Assembly (NCBI RefSeq): GCF_020966775.1 | Contig: NZ_JAJKFV010000030.1 | Coordinates: 124,001-188,000, forward strand | DNA length: 64,000 bases | From: Rhodopirellula halodulae | GTDB taxonomy: Bacteria > Planctomycetota > Planctomycetia > Pirellulales > Pirellulaceae | Direction: 5' to 3' | Part shown: in pieces, positions 46,785 through 58,700 of the stretch | Layout of the letters: each line of letters begins with the position of its first letter | Numbering within the stretch: the stretch's first letter is position 1 | Notes under the pieces: generated by a model | What the model was told of the DNA's origin: nothing | Seen by the model: only the letters and a program-made list of their open reading frames with translations | The model's database searches: none | Made by a program: the position numbers and the translations under genes

Positions 46785-49700
46785 CTATTCGCCGGAACTC
46801 ACTTCAAGCGGTTGCTTCCGTCCCTGGTGGACAAAGATGTCTTGCCCGTTGTCGGTGATCTCTTCGATGGTCAGCGGACGAGTTGGATCCGCAGGAACGT
46901 GTGCGTCGCCTTCAAAGACTTGTTTCGTCCATCGAATCATCGAGCGAAGCGATCCCCAGATTCCACTCGAGTCCGACCCCTCGCCTTCGTCATCGGTGTA
47001 TCTCGTGTTTGTGTCACGGATGAGCTGGCTGCTGGAACGTTGAGCGGTTTGAGTTTGCTCGAAGGATCGGTACCTCCCATATTCCACTTTTCCATCCACG
47101 TCCTGGACGTCGATTTGATTCCCATCGACGTGCACCAAGCTTCGGAATTGATTGCCGGAGTTGTTGAGACGGATATCAGCCGGCGTGTTGCGTGATCGTG
47201 CGAGGAACGACGCCTCCCCGGTACTATCGATGGCAGATCCAAGTGATTGAATGATTTCACCACCGAGATTGGTCACCGAGAGATCGCCAGTCACATCCGT
47301 GTCACCCAACTTCAAGTCGCCAAGCGTGTTCAGGACTTGAACATGGTTTCCGTGCAATTCGACTGAATCGTGAAATTGATTGCCTGATTGATCGAGCGTG
47401 ATGCCAGCTCGCGAACCACCCGCTGTGGCCGCGAATCCGGCAGTGCCACCGATGTTCAGCAAACTCGCATCACTTTGTCGAATCGCTCCATCGCTCGATT
47501 CAATGGAAGCGTCTTGAGCGGTCGTTGTTCCGCCCAATATCAAACCACCAATGTCGTCGCGGACGGCGAGCGATTGAGACTGCGAATGCAAGACTTCTTG
47601 GAAGTCGTTCCCGGTATTGGAAACGTCAACTGTGCCCAATGCGTTCAAAGTTGCTGTTTGGGATACCGCCAGTGATGTGCCGGCCAGTTGGTCGATGCTT
47701 CCCTGAAGTGTTTCAACCAGCAAATCGCCAGTCACGACGATGTCTCCGAGCGAAGCGTTGCCATCGGTCACCCGGAACTCCCCATCGCCCGCCGATAGTT
47801 TGTGAATCACTAAGTCGCCCGTGCTCTGGGTGATGGATGCCTCACCGATTGCATTAAGTTGGCCAGCGGCTGTTTGGATGAAGTTGCTGAGAACGGTCAA
47901 CACGCCAGAGACCTCGGTTGTTCCCGCCTGTTGGTTCAGGCTGTCAACGGTGAGGTTTCCGTCCACGTTCATCGTTCCTCCCAACTGAGTGAACTGATCC
48001 AGATTGGCTGCATCCTGAATTTCCAAATCGCCACTGTTTAGTTGCAAGTTGCCTCCCGAGAGGCTGTCAATCACCACGGGGCCCCCGACGCTCGCATCGA
48101 ATTTCGGTGTGACGCCGTCAGGTAGTACGACGTGACGCACGTTGCTGAAGTCTGGGATGGCACCGTCTTGCCAGTTGCTTGGGTCACTCCAGTCGCCACT
48201 GTTGCCGCCAATCCAAGTAACACTGTCGCGTTGACTGATGGAGGCTGCATTGCTGTCAACGTAGCTGATGTTGTAGTTCGCGCCGCCATTGCCATCGACG
48301 ACGGTCGCAGAGGACGGAGTGAGGGTTTTGTTGTTGCCCACGTTCTTGTCGTCGAACTGCAGTTGGATGTTCTGAACAAAGTCACCGACCACACCCAGTT
48401 GCTGACTCAAATGTGCGAGCTGATCCAGTGTCACGCTGAATTGATCCGTTCCATCGTAAACTCGATTCGCGTCGGGAGCGTTCAATGAAACGTTCTTTGG
48501 GTTGATGATTCCGTCGTTGCCCGCGAAGGAACTGCCGCTGGTGAGGTAGTAGTTGCTCGCGTCGTCACCCGCCAAGGTCAGACCGTCGATGGTGTAGGAC
48601 AAGCCAGTTCCAGCGTGCTCGGACAGGTATTCGCCCACACCACTGAGTGAAATGGAATCTCCTGCGACATCACCGGAGAGTTGGAGTCCGGACAGGTCAA
48701 AGAGGACGGTTCCGTCGTAGCTCTTGGTCGTATTGGAAACGGATGCCGAAATGGGGGCCGCGGCAACCGCGTGGCTTCCGATCACGCTGATCTGGTTCGA
48801 AAAATTCACGCTGGTTTCCGTAACGTTCGAGGCGATCAGGTTGTAGCTGCCGACTGACAACGCACCGCTACCGCCGTAGGTTGCTTGATCTGCCACGATC
48901 GTCATTTGTGCCGTTCCGCCCGCACCATCATCGAAGGTGTAGGTGTTTCCCGAGACGGTTGGCGGAGCCAAGTTGTGCACGGAGTTTCCGCTGTCCATGT
49001 ATTGTGCGGAAAGAAAACTCAAGGACTCGGATTCACCATAGACGGAATCGCTGTTGCCGAAACGAACCAGCAATTCTTCAGCGGGGACAATGGTGAAATC
49101 GCCGACGCCAAAGGTGATGTCGTAGTTGTCGGAGTTCAGTCCGCTTGGCGTGAGGACTCCCGAGTAATCACCGGGGGCCTCATCAACACCAACGTTCAAA
49201 CGCGTGATCACGAGCGATCCGCCTAAGTCCGATGCGTTCTCGCCGCCAACAAATCCAGTGATGCTGGCACCCGCGAATCCGGCACTGTCAGCTGTTCCCA
49301 CAAATTTCGCGTCGTGGTTGGCGGTCACTTGCAACGCCGCCGGGGCGATGGACCCAACCAGCCCCGTCGGGAACTGAAGCTCGTAGTTCGCCGAATCCGC
49401 TCCGGTCAAATGCAATCCAGACACCGTGATCGACAAATTGGATCCGGCATCTTTGGAGGCGTAGTTGCCGATGGCGGTTCCGTTCAAGCTCACCTCATCG
49501 CCTGACAAACCATTGATCGTCGGGGTTCCAGTCAACGTTGCCAACGTCGTCGCGTCGTAGGTTTTATCGGATCCCGTCAGCCCCAGCAGTGATATCGCCA
49601 GTGGGTTGATGTCTGCTGTGGCGGTGGATTGATCGGTGATCACATAATTGGCTCGATCGGCCCCGGAGTAATCTGCCCCCGACAGCAACACCGTTTTGTT

Positions 49701-52700
49701 TGGTTCGGCATGTTTGTTCGCAAATGCGGCAGTGATGTTATCGAGCGTCAATTCATCGCCACCCACCAATCCCGTGAATGACAATCCACTGGCATCAACC
49801 GTCGCTGTTGTTGTGCCATCGTAAACTTTGTCTTGCCCTGCGATTCCCGTGGCGCTTACCGAACGAGGCGAAATGTTACCTGTCGTTTGCGATTGATCGG
49901 TGATCGAATAGTTTCCTGCATCCGCTCCGCCGTAGACGATGTTGCTGATTGTGATGGTCTTGTTTTCGCCAGCATGTTTGTCGGCATAAGACCCGGCAGC
50001 GGAAACAACCGACAGGTCATCACCACTGACGACTTGATCGAAGTCTGATCCAGACACATCAATGGGGGCGTTGGTCGTTCCATCGTAGACGCGTGCTTGT
50101 CCAGCCAATCCGGAAACCGTTACCGAACGAGGAGTGATATCGGCGAGTGCTGTGCTTTGGAAGGTGTAGGTGTAGTTGCTTGCGTCCGTGCCGGTGACCG
50201 ATGTGTTGGCAAGCGACACTGTCTTGCCACTCGCGACATGTTTGTTGTCGAATTCACCAGTCGTCCCGGATACATTCACAACGTCTCCACTGATCAGTCC
50301 ATTGATCACTGCCGACTGTGTGTCAACGACCGCCGATGCGTTCCCGTCATAGACCTTGTTGTTGGCTTGAATGCCGGACACCGTTACTGCCTTCGCCGAA
50401 ATATCTGCCACGGTCGCCGTTTGATCGGTGATGGCGTAGTTGCCGACGTCGCTACCGGCGTAGATGGTTCCTGAAAGTGCAACCGTTTTGTTGGAACCGG
50501 CGTTCTTGTCCGCGAAGGCTGCGCTGGTTCCTGATGCGGTCAGGTTGTCGCCACCCACCGAACCGGCGAAGGTGATTCCGCTGAGATCAACGGAGCCAAC
50601 AGTCGTTCCGTCGTAGACTTTGTCAGCCACGGTGATTCCGCTGACCGAGATTGATTTGGCGGTGATGTCCGCCAGTGTGCTGGTTTGATCCGTGATCGCG
50701 TAGTTGCCAACGTCCGATCCACCGAAGCTGGTGTTGGCCAGCGTGACGACTTTGTCGGTTCCGGCGTGCTTGTCCGCGAAGGCACCTGTGGTTCCGGACG
50801 CGGTAACGCTATCTCCCGAGATCAGCCCCGCGAAATCAATTCCGCTTAAATCGATGACGGAGTTGGTGGTTCCATCGTAGACCTTGTCATTGGCGACGAT
50901 ACCGCTGACCGTCAAGCTTTTTTGCGTGATGTCAGCGGAAGACGTGGCTTGGTCGCTGATCACATAATTGCCAACATCGGATCCGCCGTAGACCGCGTCA
51001 CTGAGCGTGACCAGCTTTGCGTTCCCGACGTTTTTGCTGTCGAATGTCCCGGTGACGCTCTGGAGAGTCAGGTTGTCGCCAGCGACTTTCCCGTTGAAGA
51101 TGGCGTCGCCTGTGGGAACAGTGGCTGTGGTCGTGCCGTCGTAGACTTTGTCCGCGGAAGTCAAGCCACTCACGGTGATGGCTTTGGCGTTGATGTCTCC
51201 TGTGGTGGTTGCGGTGTTGACGCCGTTAAGCGTGTAGTTGCTTGCATCGCTGTCGCTCAATGACAAACCGGTGAGGGTGACGGTTTTGCTGGACCCAACA
51301 TGTTTGTCATCATAGGTTGCTCCCGTGTTGGAAAGCGTCACGTTGTCGCCGAGAAGAACGCCAGAAGCAATTCCACTGGCGGATAAACTTGCGTCGGTAT
51401 TGCCGTCGTAGGTCTTCGTTGCGACAGAGAAACCACCTGGGGAAACGGTCTTAGGATCGACCACCAACGCGTTCGTATCATTCACCAAGGCGTAGCCCAA
51501 AGCGGCGAGCGATTGATCCGTCGCGGCGTAGGTGCCCGCTTTCAATTTGCCGGCACCGGAATTGTTAGGCGAAACAATGCTGAAGGTTCCAGCGCTGTCA
51601 CCATTGACCAATCCGGATGCCGAACCGGTGATGGTCGGGGCGTCGTTGCCATAAGTGACCGAGGTGTCATTGGCGGTCAGTGTGGCGGTCGGTTGGTCGC
51701 GATAGATGCCGTGAACGCCAGTTCCAAGTGGCGTTGTAAAATTGGTCGCTGTTTCGTCACTGTTGTATCGAAAGTTGTCGGTGCCGGACCCGATCAGAGC
51801 GGTCATTCCCGAGCTGTCAGCAATGCTGCCGCTGTAAAGCGACACGCGACCTCCCGCACCGGCATTCACGGTCGGGGAACCGGAAAATATAAGATTGCCA
51901 CCGGTCGCCGTGCCAGCGTCAGCATCCAATCCCGCGTTCAAGATGATCGCCAAAGACGTGCCGTCCGTGGTCAACAGGTTTTGACTGATGGTCAAGTCGC
52001 CCGATCGCGTTGCGATTACGACCTCACCGCTCGCGGTGATTCCATTGGCGTCGACCGTGCCGATCTCAAGTGTGTTGGAGTCGACATACGATAGGTCATG
52101 AATACCGCTGGCAGCTAAAACCGTCGACGCATTGGAGCCACTGTTGAGAGAGAAATTGCCAGCGCCAGTTAGCAACAACTCGTTTGTGGAGATGACTCCC
52201 GATGCATTTTGTGTGACCGCTCCGGTGCTGTCGACGTGAAAGCGATTTCCATTGGTATTCAGCGATGCGTTGAGCTGCACGTTTCCAGCGATCAAACTCA
52301 CTTCACCATGGATGGAGACGTTCGAGCCGACCGTGAGGGAAGCTGTGTTGTTGGTTTTGCCGATTGTCAAACCGGTCAGTAGTCCACCGAATGTGGTTCC
52401 GGAGGTGTCCAAAGTCGATGCGAAGCTGGTATTCAACGGCTCCAGGAAAATATCGCCCGAGCCAACATAGCTACTGGAGGTCAGGGACAAAGCATCTCGC
52501 CGAATCCGCAACGTTCCATCGACCGTGGTTGAACCGGTATAGGTATTGTCGCCCGTCAATATCAGTTCACCGGTGCCTCTTTTGAAGAGGTCGCCGCTTC
52601 CGGAGATCATTCCAGCGAAGGTACCCGACGAGTCATCGGCGAAAGCAGTGAGTGATCCAGTGCCGAGCGAGATGTTTCCGGAACCGTTGAACGCACGCAC

Positions 52701-55700
52701 CGTTTCGTCATGGCCATTGAGATTCCAACTGGCACCAGATGCGATGTCGATGCCGATCGAATCCGCCAATGCACCCGACAGAGACTGCGAGAGCGTCCCG
52801 GCGGTCAATTGGACGTATCCAGTAAACGTATTGGCAGCTGATAGCGTCAGGGTTCCTGTTCCCTGTTTCGTCAGACCGCCAGCTCCTTGAATGACCCCGC
52901 CCCAGGTCGCATTGCCAACGGTGTCAACGATCAGCGAATGCGAGTTCGCGATGGAAACCGACGCGGAACTTAAATTTGCGAACTGTCCGTTGGCTTGAAG
53001 GTGCAGGTCGCCATCCAAGACTCCCATGGAGTGATTCGCCCCAAGATGAATCGCGAATTGATCGTTAGGGGTGGCGGTCTGTCCGATCAGATGCAGTCCC
53101 GCGAAAGCGTTCAACGTGGTGTTGTTGGGTGAAACGGGGCCGGTGGAGGCGACCGCGATGCGGTTGGTCGTTCCACCAACATCCGTCAGTGAGCCCTGAA
53201 CCGAGACTTGGTTTCCGTAAAGCTGACTGCCGTGCAGAAGCACACCCACGGCGGTATCGCCTTCGATGTAAGTGCTGGTGCCTTTCAAGGTGATATCACC
53301 GGTCGTCGCATCGAGCACGCTACCGACGCGAGCGTCCACGATTGCATCGTGCAGGGATAGACCCGAGTAAAACGATCCCGAATCACTCACATGAGCCTGC
53401 CCGGACGCGAAGCCGTCGGGTGATCCGTCGGCATTGCCATCGGCACCGCCCGCGAGTGTGATGTTGCCGCCGGCCGATAGCAGGCTGGCTCCGGTTTGTA
53501 CTTCAATGTGGCCGACCGTGTTTGCATCGCTGTCCGACCACATCAGGATGTTGCCACCATCTGTATTGATGGTCGTACCGGATGACTGCTGCAGATTGCC
53601 AGTGGCGACCACGGTGAAGTCGCCGCCGTTGGTGCTCACGTCGTCTTGCAACGTGATGTCTCCGCCTTCACCATAAAAGTCACCGTTGATCGAGAGATGA
53701 CCGGAGACGGTCAGGTCAGCGGTGTTTCCGATCTTTCCGACGGTCAATGCGCCAATGTTTGCGGAAAGACCAAGTTGGTCAACCGGCAAGGTGAAAGCCC
53801 CCGCGAATGAATCGCTCAGCGGCTCGAAGGTGACGTCGCCCGTGGTGTCCACGCTGATTGGACCAGGCACGGTTAGGGCATCGGCACGGACCAGTAGATT
53901 GTCGCCTGTGGTGATCGACAAATCGCTTGCCAGGTTCAGTGAACTCGATTGAATTTGAATGGCCCCATCGGCTGTTAGACCTCCGCTGGTCAGTTCCAAA
54001 CCTGCGGTGCTATTGAGCGAAAGCGATGAGTCGTAGGTTTGAGTTCCCGTTGTCACCAAAGCGGTCCCGTTGACATTGACACCAGCACTGGTGACGTCCA
54101 AGGTTTGCAATGCTTTGCCCGCTCCGATTCCAGCGAGATTGACCGTTCCAGTGGCTCCCGCATCCAAAGTCACTGCGGTTGGCGTTAGATTCGTTTCCCG
54201 GACATAACCCAGGACGCTGTAGACGGTGTCTTGCGAGGCGGCAAATGTGGTCTCGTCGGCCAAGTCATTCCAAAGGCCCGCGGTTCCAAAGAACTGACCA
54301 ACGTTCTCGCCGGTCGGGGAAGGTCCGCCATTGGGCTCCCCCGCACCAAAGTTTGAAAACGCACCTGGGACGCTCGATCCGCCTCCCGCATCCAGTTCGG
54401 TGAAGAAATGCTGGCCTGCCTCCGGCCCGTCCGCCCATTTCCAATCGAGCGGCGTCGCCGTGTCGCGATAAGCACCCAACCACGCTCCGCGATATTCGGC
54501 TTCAATGCCAGCAATGGCGTTTTCAAGTCGAGAAGTGATGGTGACCAGGTAGCTGTCTCCAAGATTAGATCCGCCGCCGGTGCCGTTGATTGCATCCGTG
54601 CGCGCCCAATCCCAAGATCCGCCGCCGTCGGGACCGTCGACATAGTCGTATTGGTTTCCAGAGTTCAAGACGCCGGTGATCTGAATGTCTCCACCGGCCG
54701 AATCCAGCGTGACTCCGCCGATCGACGAGTTCGCAACAATCGCTTCACCTTGAATGTTGATGTCGCCGCCATCGGTGCTCACGTTCTGAGCGAGCGATCC
54801 GGTGACGTAGATATCGCCTCCCACTTGCACTTCGGTTCCATTGAGGGTGGCTGTGTCACCGTTTCCGGTTGTGAATGATCCTCCAGCAGTCGCCAATGTT
54901 TCTGCTCGAAAGATGCTGATCCCATCGCCCGAGTTATCCGCGTCAGCCCACAGCTTGACGTTTTGTGATCCTCCCGCGGTGGTGATATTGGCGTTGGTGT
55001 CCAATACGATGTGACGATCGGCTTTGATGACCGTGTCCGTGTTGCCGGACCCGGTTCGCGATAGTAGACCGGTCAAGCGAATATCGTTGCCGCTGGTGAG
55101 ATCGAGATCACCTCCCAACGCAATCGCATCGCCAAACGTGATGTCGGTGTCGGCTTCGGCGAGTAATGATCCATTAAGTCCCAGGTCAATCAAGGCACCC
55201 GGATCCGTGACAATGCTGTTAGCAAATAACTCCAAGTCACCATTGATCGCGATGGATTGCTGCACCGAGATATCTTGGGTCAGTCCAGAACGCCCCAGCG
55301 ATAGCCCGCCGAGAAGATGGAAGTTGTTGATCAAGAGCCAATCGACATCAGCCGATCCGACGAACGTGTTGGTAGAGAGGCTGCCGGCGAAATCGAGTTG
55401 CCCGCCGATGTTGGCCCAAGCGAGCTCATAAGGGCACAAACGAAGATGCCCTGTGAGATCGACTTGAATGGTTCCCACGCCGCCGAAGTCGTTCGCGATT
55501 AGCCAGATGTCACCATCGCCGGCTGACAGAAGCCGCGAACCATTCATGCCAATGCCGTCGATCCCCGCATCGAACCCAAGTCCCGCCCATAGCAGTAAAT
55601 CTCCTCCGCCGGTCGAGACATCACCGAACAGATCCAACGCGTTGTGATTGAACCCATTGGCACCCACGGAGGCTCCGTCACCGACGGTCAAACCATTCCA

Positions 55701-58700
55701 TTGTTGGCTGCCGCCGTTGCTGTTGCTTCCTCCGGCCCAGAAATGTCCTCCGTTGGTGACCACATCACCCAGGATCGAAACACCGCCTGAGCTGGTATGG
55801 TGAAAGTCCGACCACAACACGGTATCGAGCAACGCAGAACCACTCGCGAGAATATCCCCGTGGAGTTGAATTCGACCATCGGCTTGCGCTGTCAACACCG
55901 AACGCGCGCCGCCTGTTTTTAGGATGTTGCCAAACAACCTGATCGATGAATCGGTCGCGGCATTGGATTTGAACAACAAATCCCCTGTCCCTGAACTGGT
56001 TAACGTGTCATTGAACGTCAGGTTTCCTCCGTACGCTGAAAAAGCCCCGGCCAGAGAGATTGCGGAGTCGAAAGTCAAATCTGCGGTGTTGTCTATCTTG
56101 CCGAAAAACATCGAGCCAAACGTCGTCCCTAAGTTCCAATCGTCATCCAGCGTCGGTGATTTGGTGAATGAGCTACCAATCGACTCGATGGTCAAACCGC
56201 CGGTGCTCTGCACCGATATCGAACCACTGCCCGCGTTGGTGTTCTGTTTGAACAGCGAATTGGTTTGAATCAAGATGTCGCCCGAATACGCATTCACCCC
56301 GTCGTAGCCGATTCGGATGTTGTCCGAAACATCGTTGGCACTTAGTCGAATTCCGTTTTCGTTCAGGTTGCCTTCTTGCGAATTTGCGCCGCGAAGAGTG
56401 ATGTTGCCGGTTTGCGATGTGACTGCCATCACGCCGCCCGAACCAGGTTGGAACTGCAATCCGGAGGTGTCGTTGGTGCTGCCGTCTAGGAAGTTTGCCG
56501 TTCCATCGAGTGTGATGTCACCATCCACCGTCGACAGGAACACACTGTCGCTTCCAACCGAGGTGACCAGTGCCAAACCATGTCGCCAGCCCGACCCGTT
56601 TTGATCCGCACCGATGCCGACGATGTCGATGTCGCCCTGCGTCGTGCTGATGTTGATGTCACCGCTGGACGTCAGTGTGTTTTCGATGTCTCGACCAATC
56701 CAGACTCCGGCTCCATTCACGAAGTCGGTGGTGTTGGCCAGCTCACCGGTGATCGAAATGTCACCCGTCGTCGATGCGAGGCTGGATCCAGAGGCCAAGT
56801 GAACGCCAATCGCGTTGTCGACGTTCAATCCCGATTGGTCGGCAACCAATCCATCCAGTGTGATTGAACCTGTTCCCGTTGAAATGCTGACGTCATCGAA
56901 GCCAATGCCAAAGACATCGTCAAAAATGCCAACCGAGGAAGACGACCCAGCTCGGATCAGTACATTGCCTCCATCGGTGTCGATGGTTGTGTTGCGTAGG
57001 TCAGCTCCATGGAGCAACCCGGTCAAATCCGTCGCCCAAGCCCGACCGGCACCGATCGACAATGCCGCCTCACCGTCCGCCGGTGTCCAAGTCGTCGTGG
57101 ATCCGCCGGTGATCGCAAAACCGCCTCCGTTGGTCCGAATATTGGTGGCGAGCAGGTTGCTTCCAACCTGAACGTGTCCCGCGAGATCGTTGTCTTGGTC
57201 CGCCCAAAGAACAACGTTGAGTTTGCGAGTGTTGGAGTTCTGCGTCGCGTCGATGGAAACGCCCGCGTCAAGCGAGATGTTGCGATCGGCTTTCAAAGTC
57301 AACGTTGCGTCGCCCAGCATCGCCCCAGTGATTAGGTCGGCGGTGATGGAGATGTCGCCCGCATCCAAGATGCTTCCTAAACTGCCCAGCAATGGTGAGT
57401 CGACTGTCGTGTCGACGGTCACGCTCGTACCGGCGTCCAGCGCGGCGATCAGGTTAATCGAAGCCGCCAAGTCAATCACAAAGTTGAACGGGTCGATCAG
57501 CCAATGTCCGCCCTGCCCATTGGCCGCTCCGGCGTCGACTCGGATGCCTTCGAGGTCGACTTGAGCTCCGGAAGTCTCGATCTGACCACCGTTTCCGAGC
57601 CATTGTCCGGCTCGTGCGAGCAACGTTCCGAAGGCTTGCGTGAGCGAGTCTTTGTTGGAAACGTCCGACCAGAGCACAATGGTTCCGCCGTCGCCATTTT
57701 CGGTCGCCGACACATCGATGACCGCACCGGACTGCATGGTGACGGACGACGCTTGCGTCATGTCGCCCTCGCCCTGCCACTCTCCGCCGACCAGCACGGT
57801 TCCACCGAAACTCGAACCAGTTGCGTCGATGACCGCGTTTTCTCCGAGTGCTATGCGGTCCGCTTCCAACTTCACTTCGCCGCCCGATGTCCCTTGGTCA
57901 AGCTGACTTTGGATGGTGCCATCGTGCAGAATCTCGCCGCTGGGGTTCACCAAGTAAACTTCGCCGCCAACTTCTGCCGCACCGGTGGCTCGAACTGTTC
58001 CCGAGTTCTCAATCAATCCCGCGGTGGGACTGATTCCACTGATCAACGTTTCCATGGAGGGTTGGACGTAGGTGACGCCGTTGTCCAACGTGACGGTTCC
58101 GCCGCCCGACAGTGAGATGTTGCCTCCCTCGGAGGTGATATTCCCGTGGTTGGCGATTTGGTTTGCGATCAGGTGGGCTCCACCTTCGGCTGTGGCGATG
58201 GAACCTTCGTTAACAATCGATCCGTCCCCGCCGACATCCTGAAAGGCCAACGGCCCTCCGCTCAGGAATGATTCATTCGTCACGTCAAAGGTGGATGCAA
58301 TAAAACCGTTCGTGTTCACCAACCCCGATTGGCTGAGCATGATTCCGGATGGATTGACCAAGACCACATTGCCGTTGGACTGAATGGTCCCTGAAATGGT
58401 GGATGGCATGTTGGGCGTGGTGACTCGATTCAGGATCGCGGAGTTTGAGTCCGGCAATTGAAAATTCGCGATGTTTCCAGCACCAACGTTGAATGAGTCC
58501 CAATTCACGATGGTTCGTGAGGTGGACGCTTGAATGTCCATTACACCGGCGCTTTGTGAGATCGCCGCTTGCCCAGCCACGACGTCAGCTCCGCTCGGCA
58601 ACGCCGGGCTTTGTCCCTGAGATACGCCAGCTCCCGCCACCATTCCAAGCACTACCATCCGCAATGCGTGGCGACGCGAACGAACCGACATCCTGCGCAA

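Noticed and set aside
49350-51455. Regular repeats that could suggest a CRISPR array
   Set aside because: Unit length is about 262 bases, in frame with the TpsA coding sequence, and encodes YDG domains; no short repeats with unique spacers.
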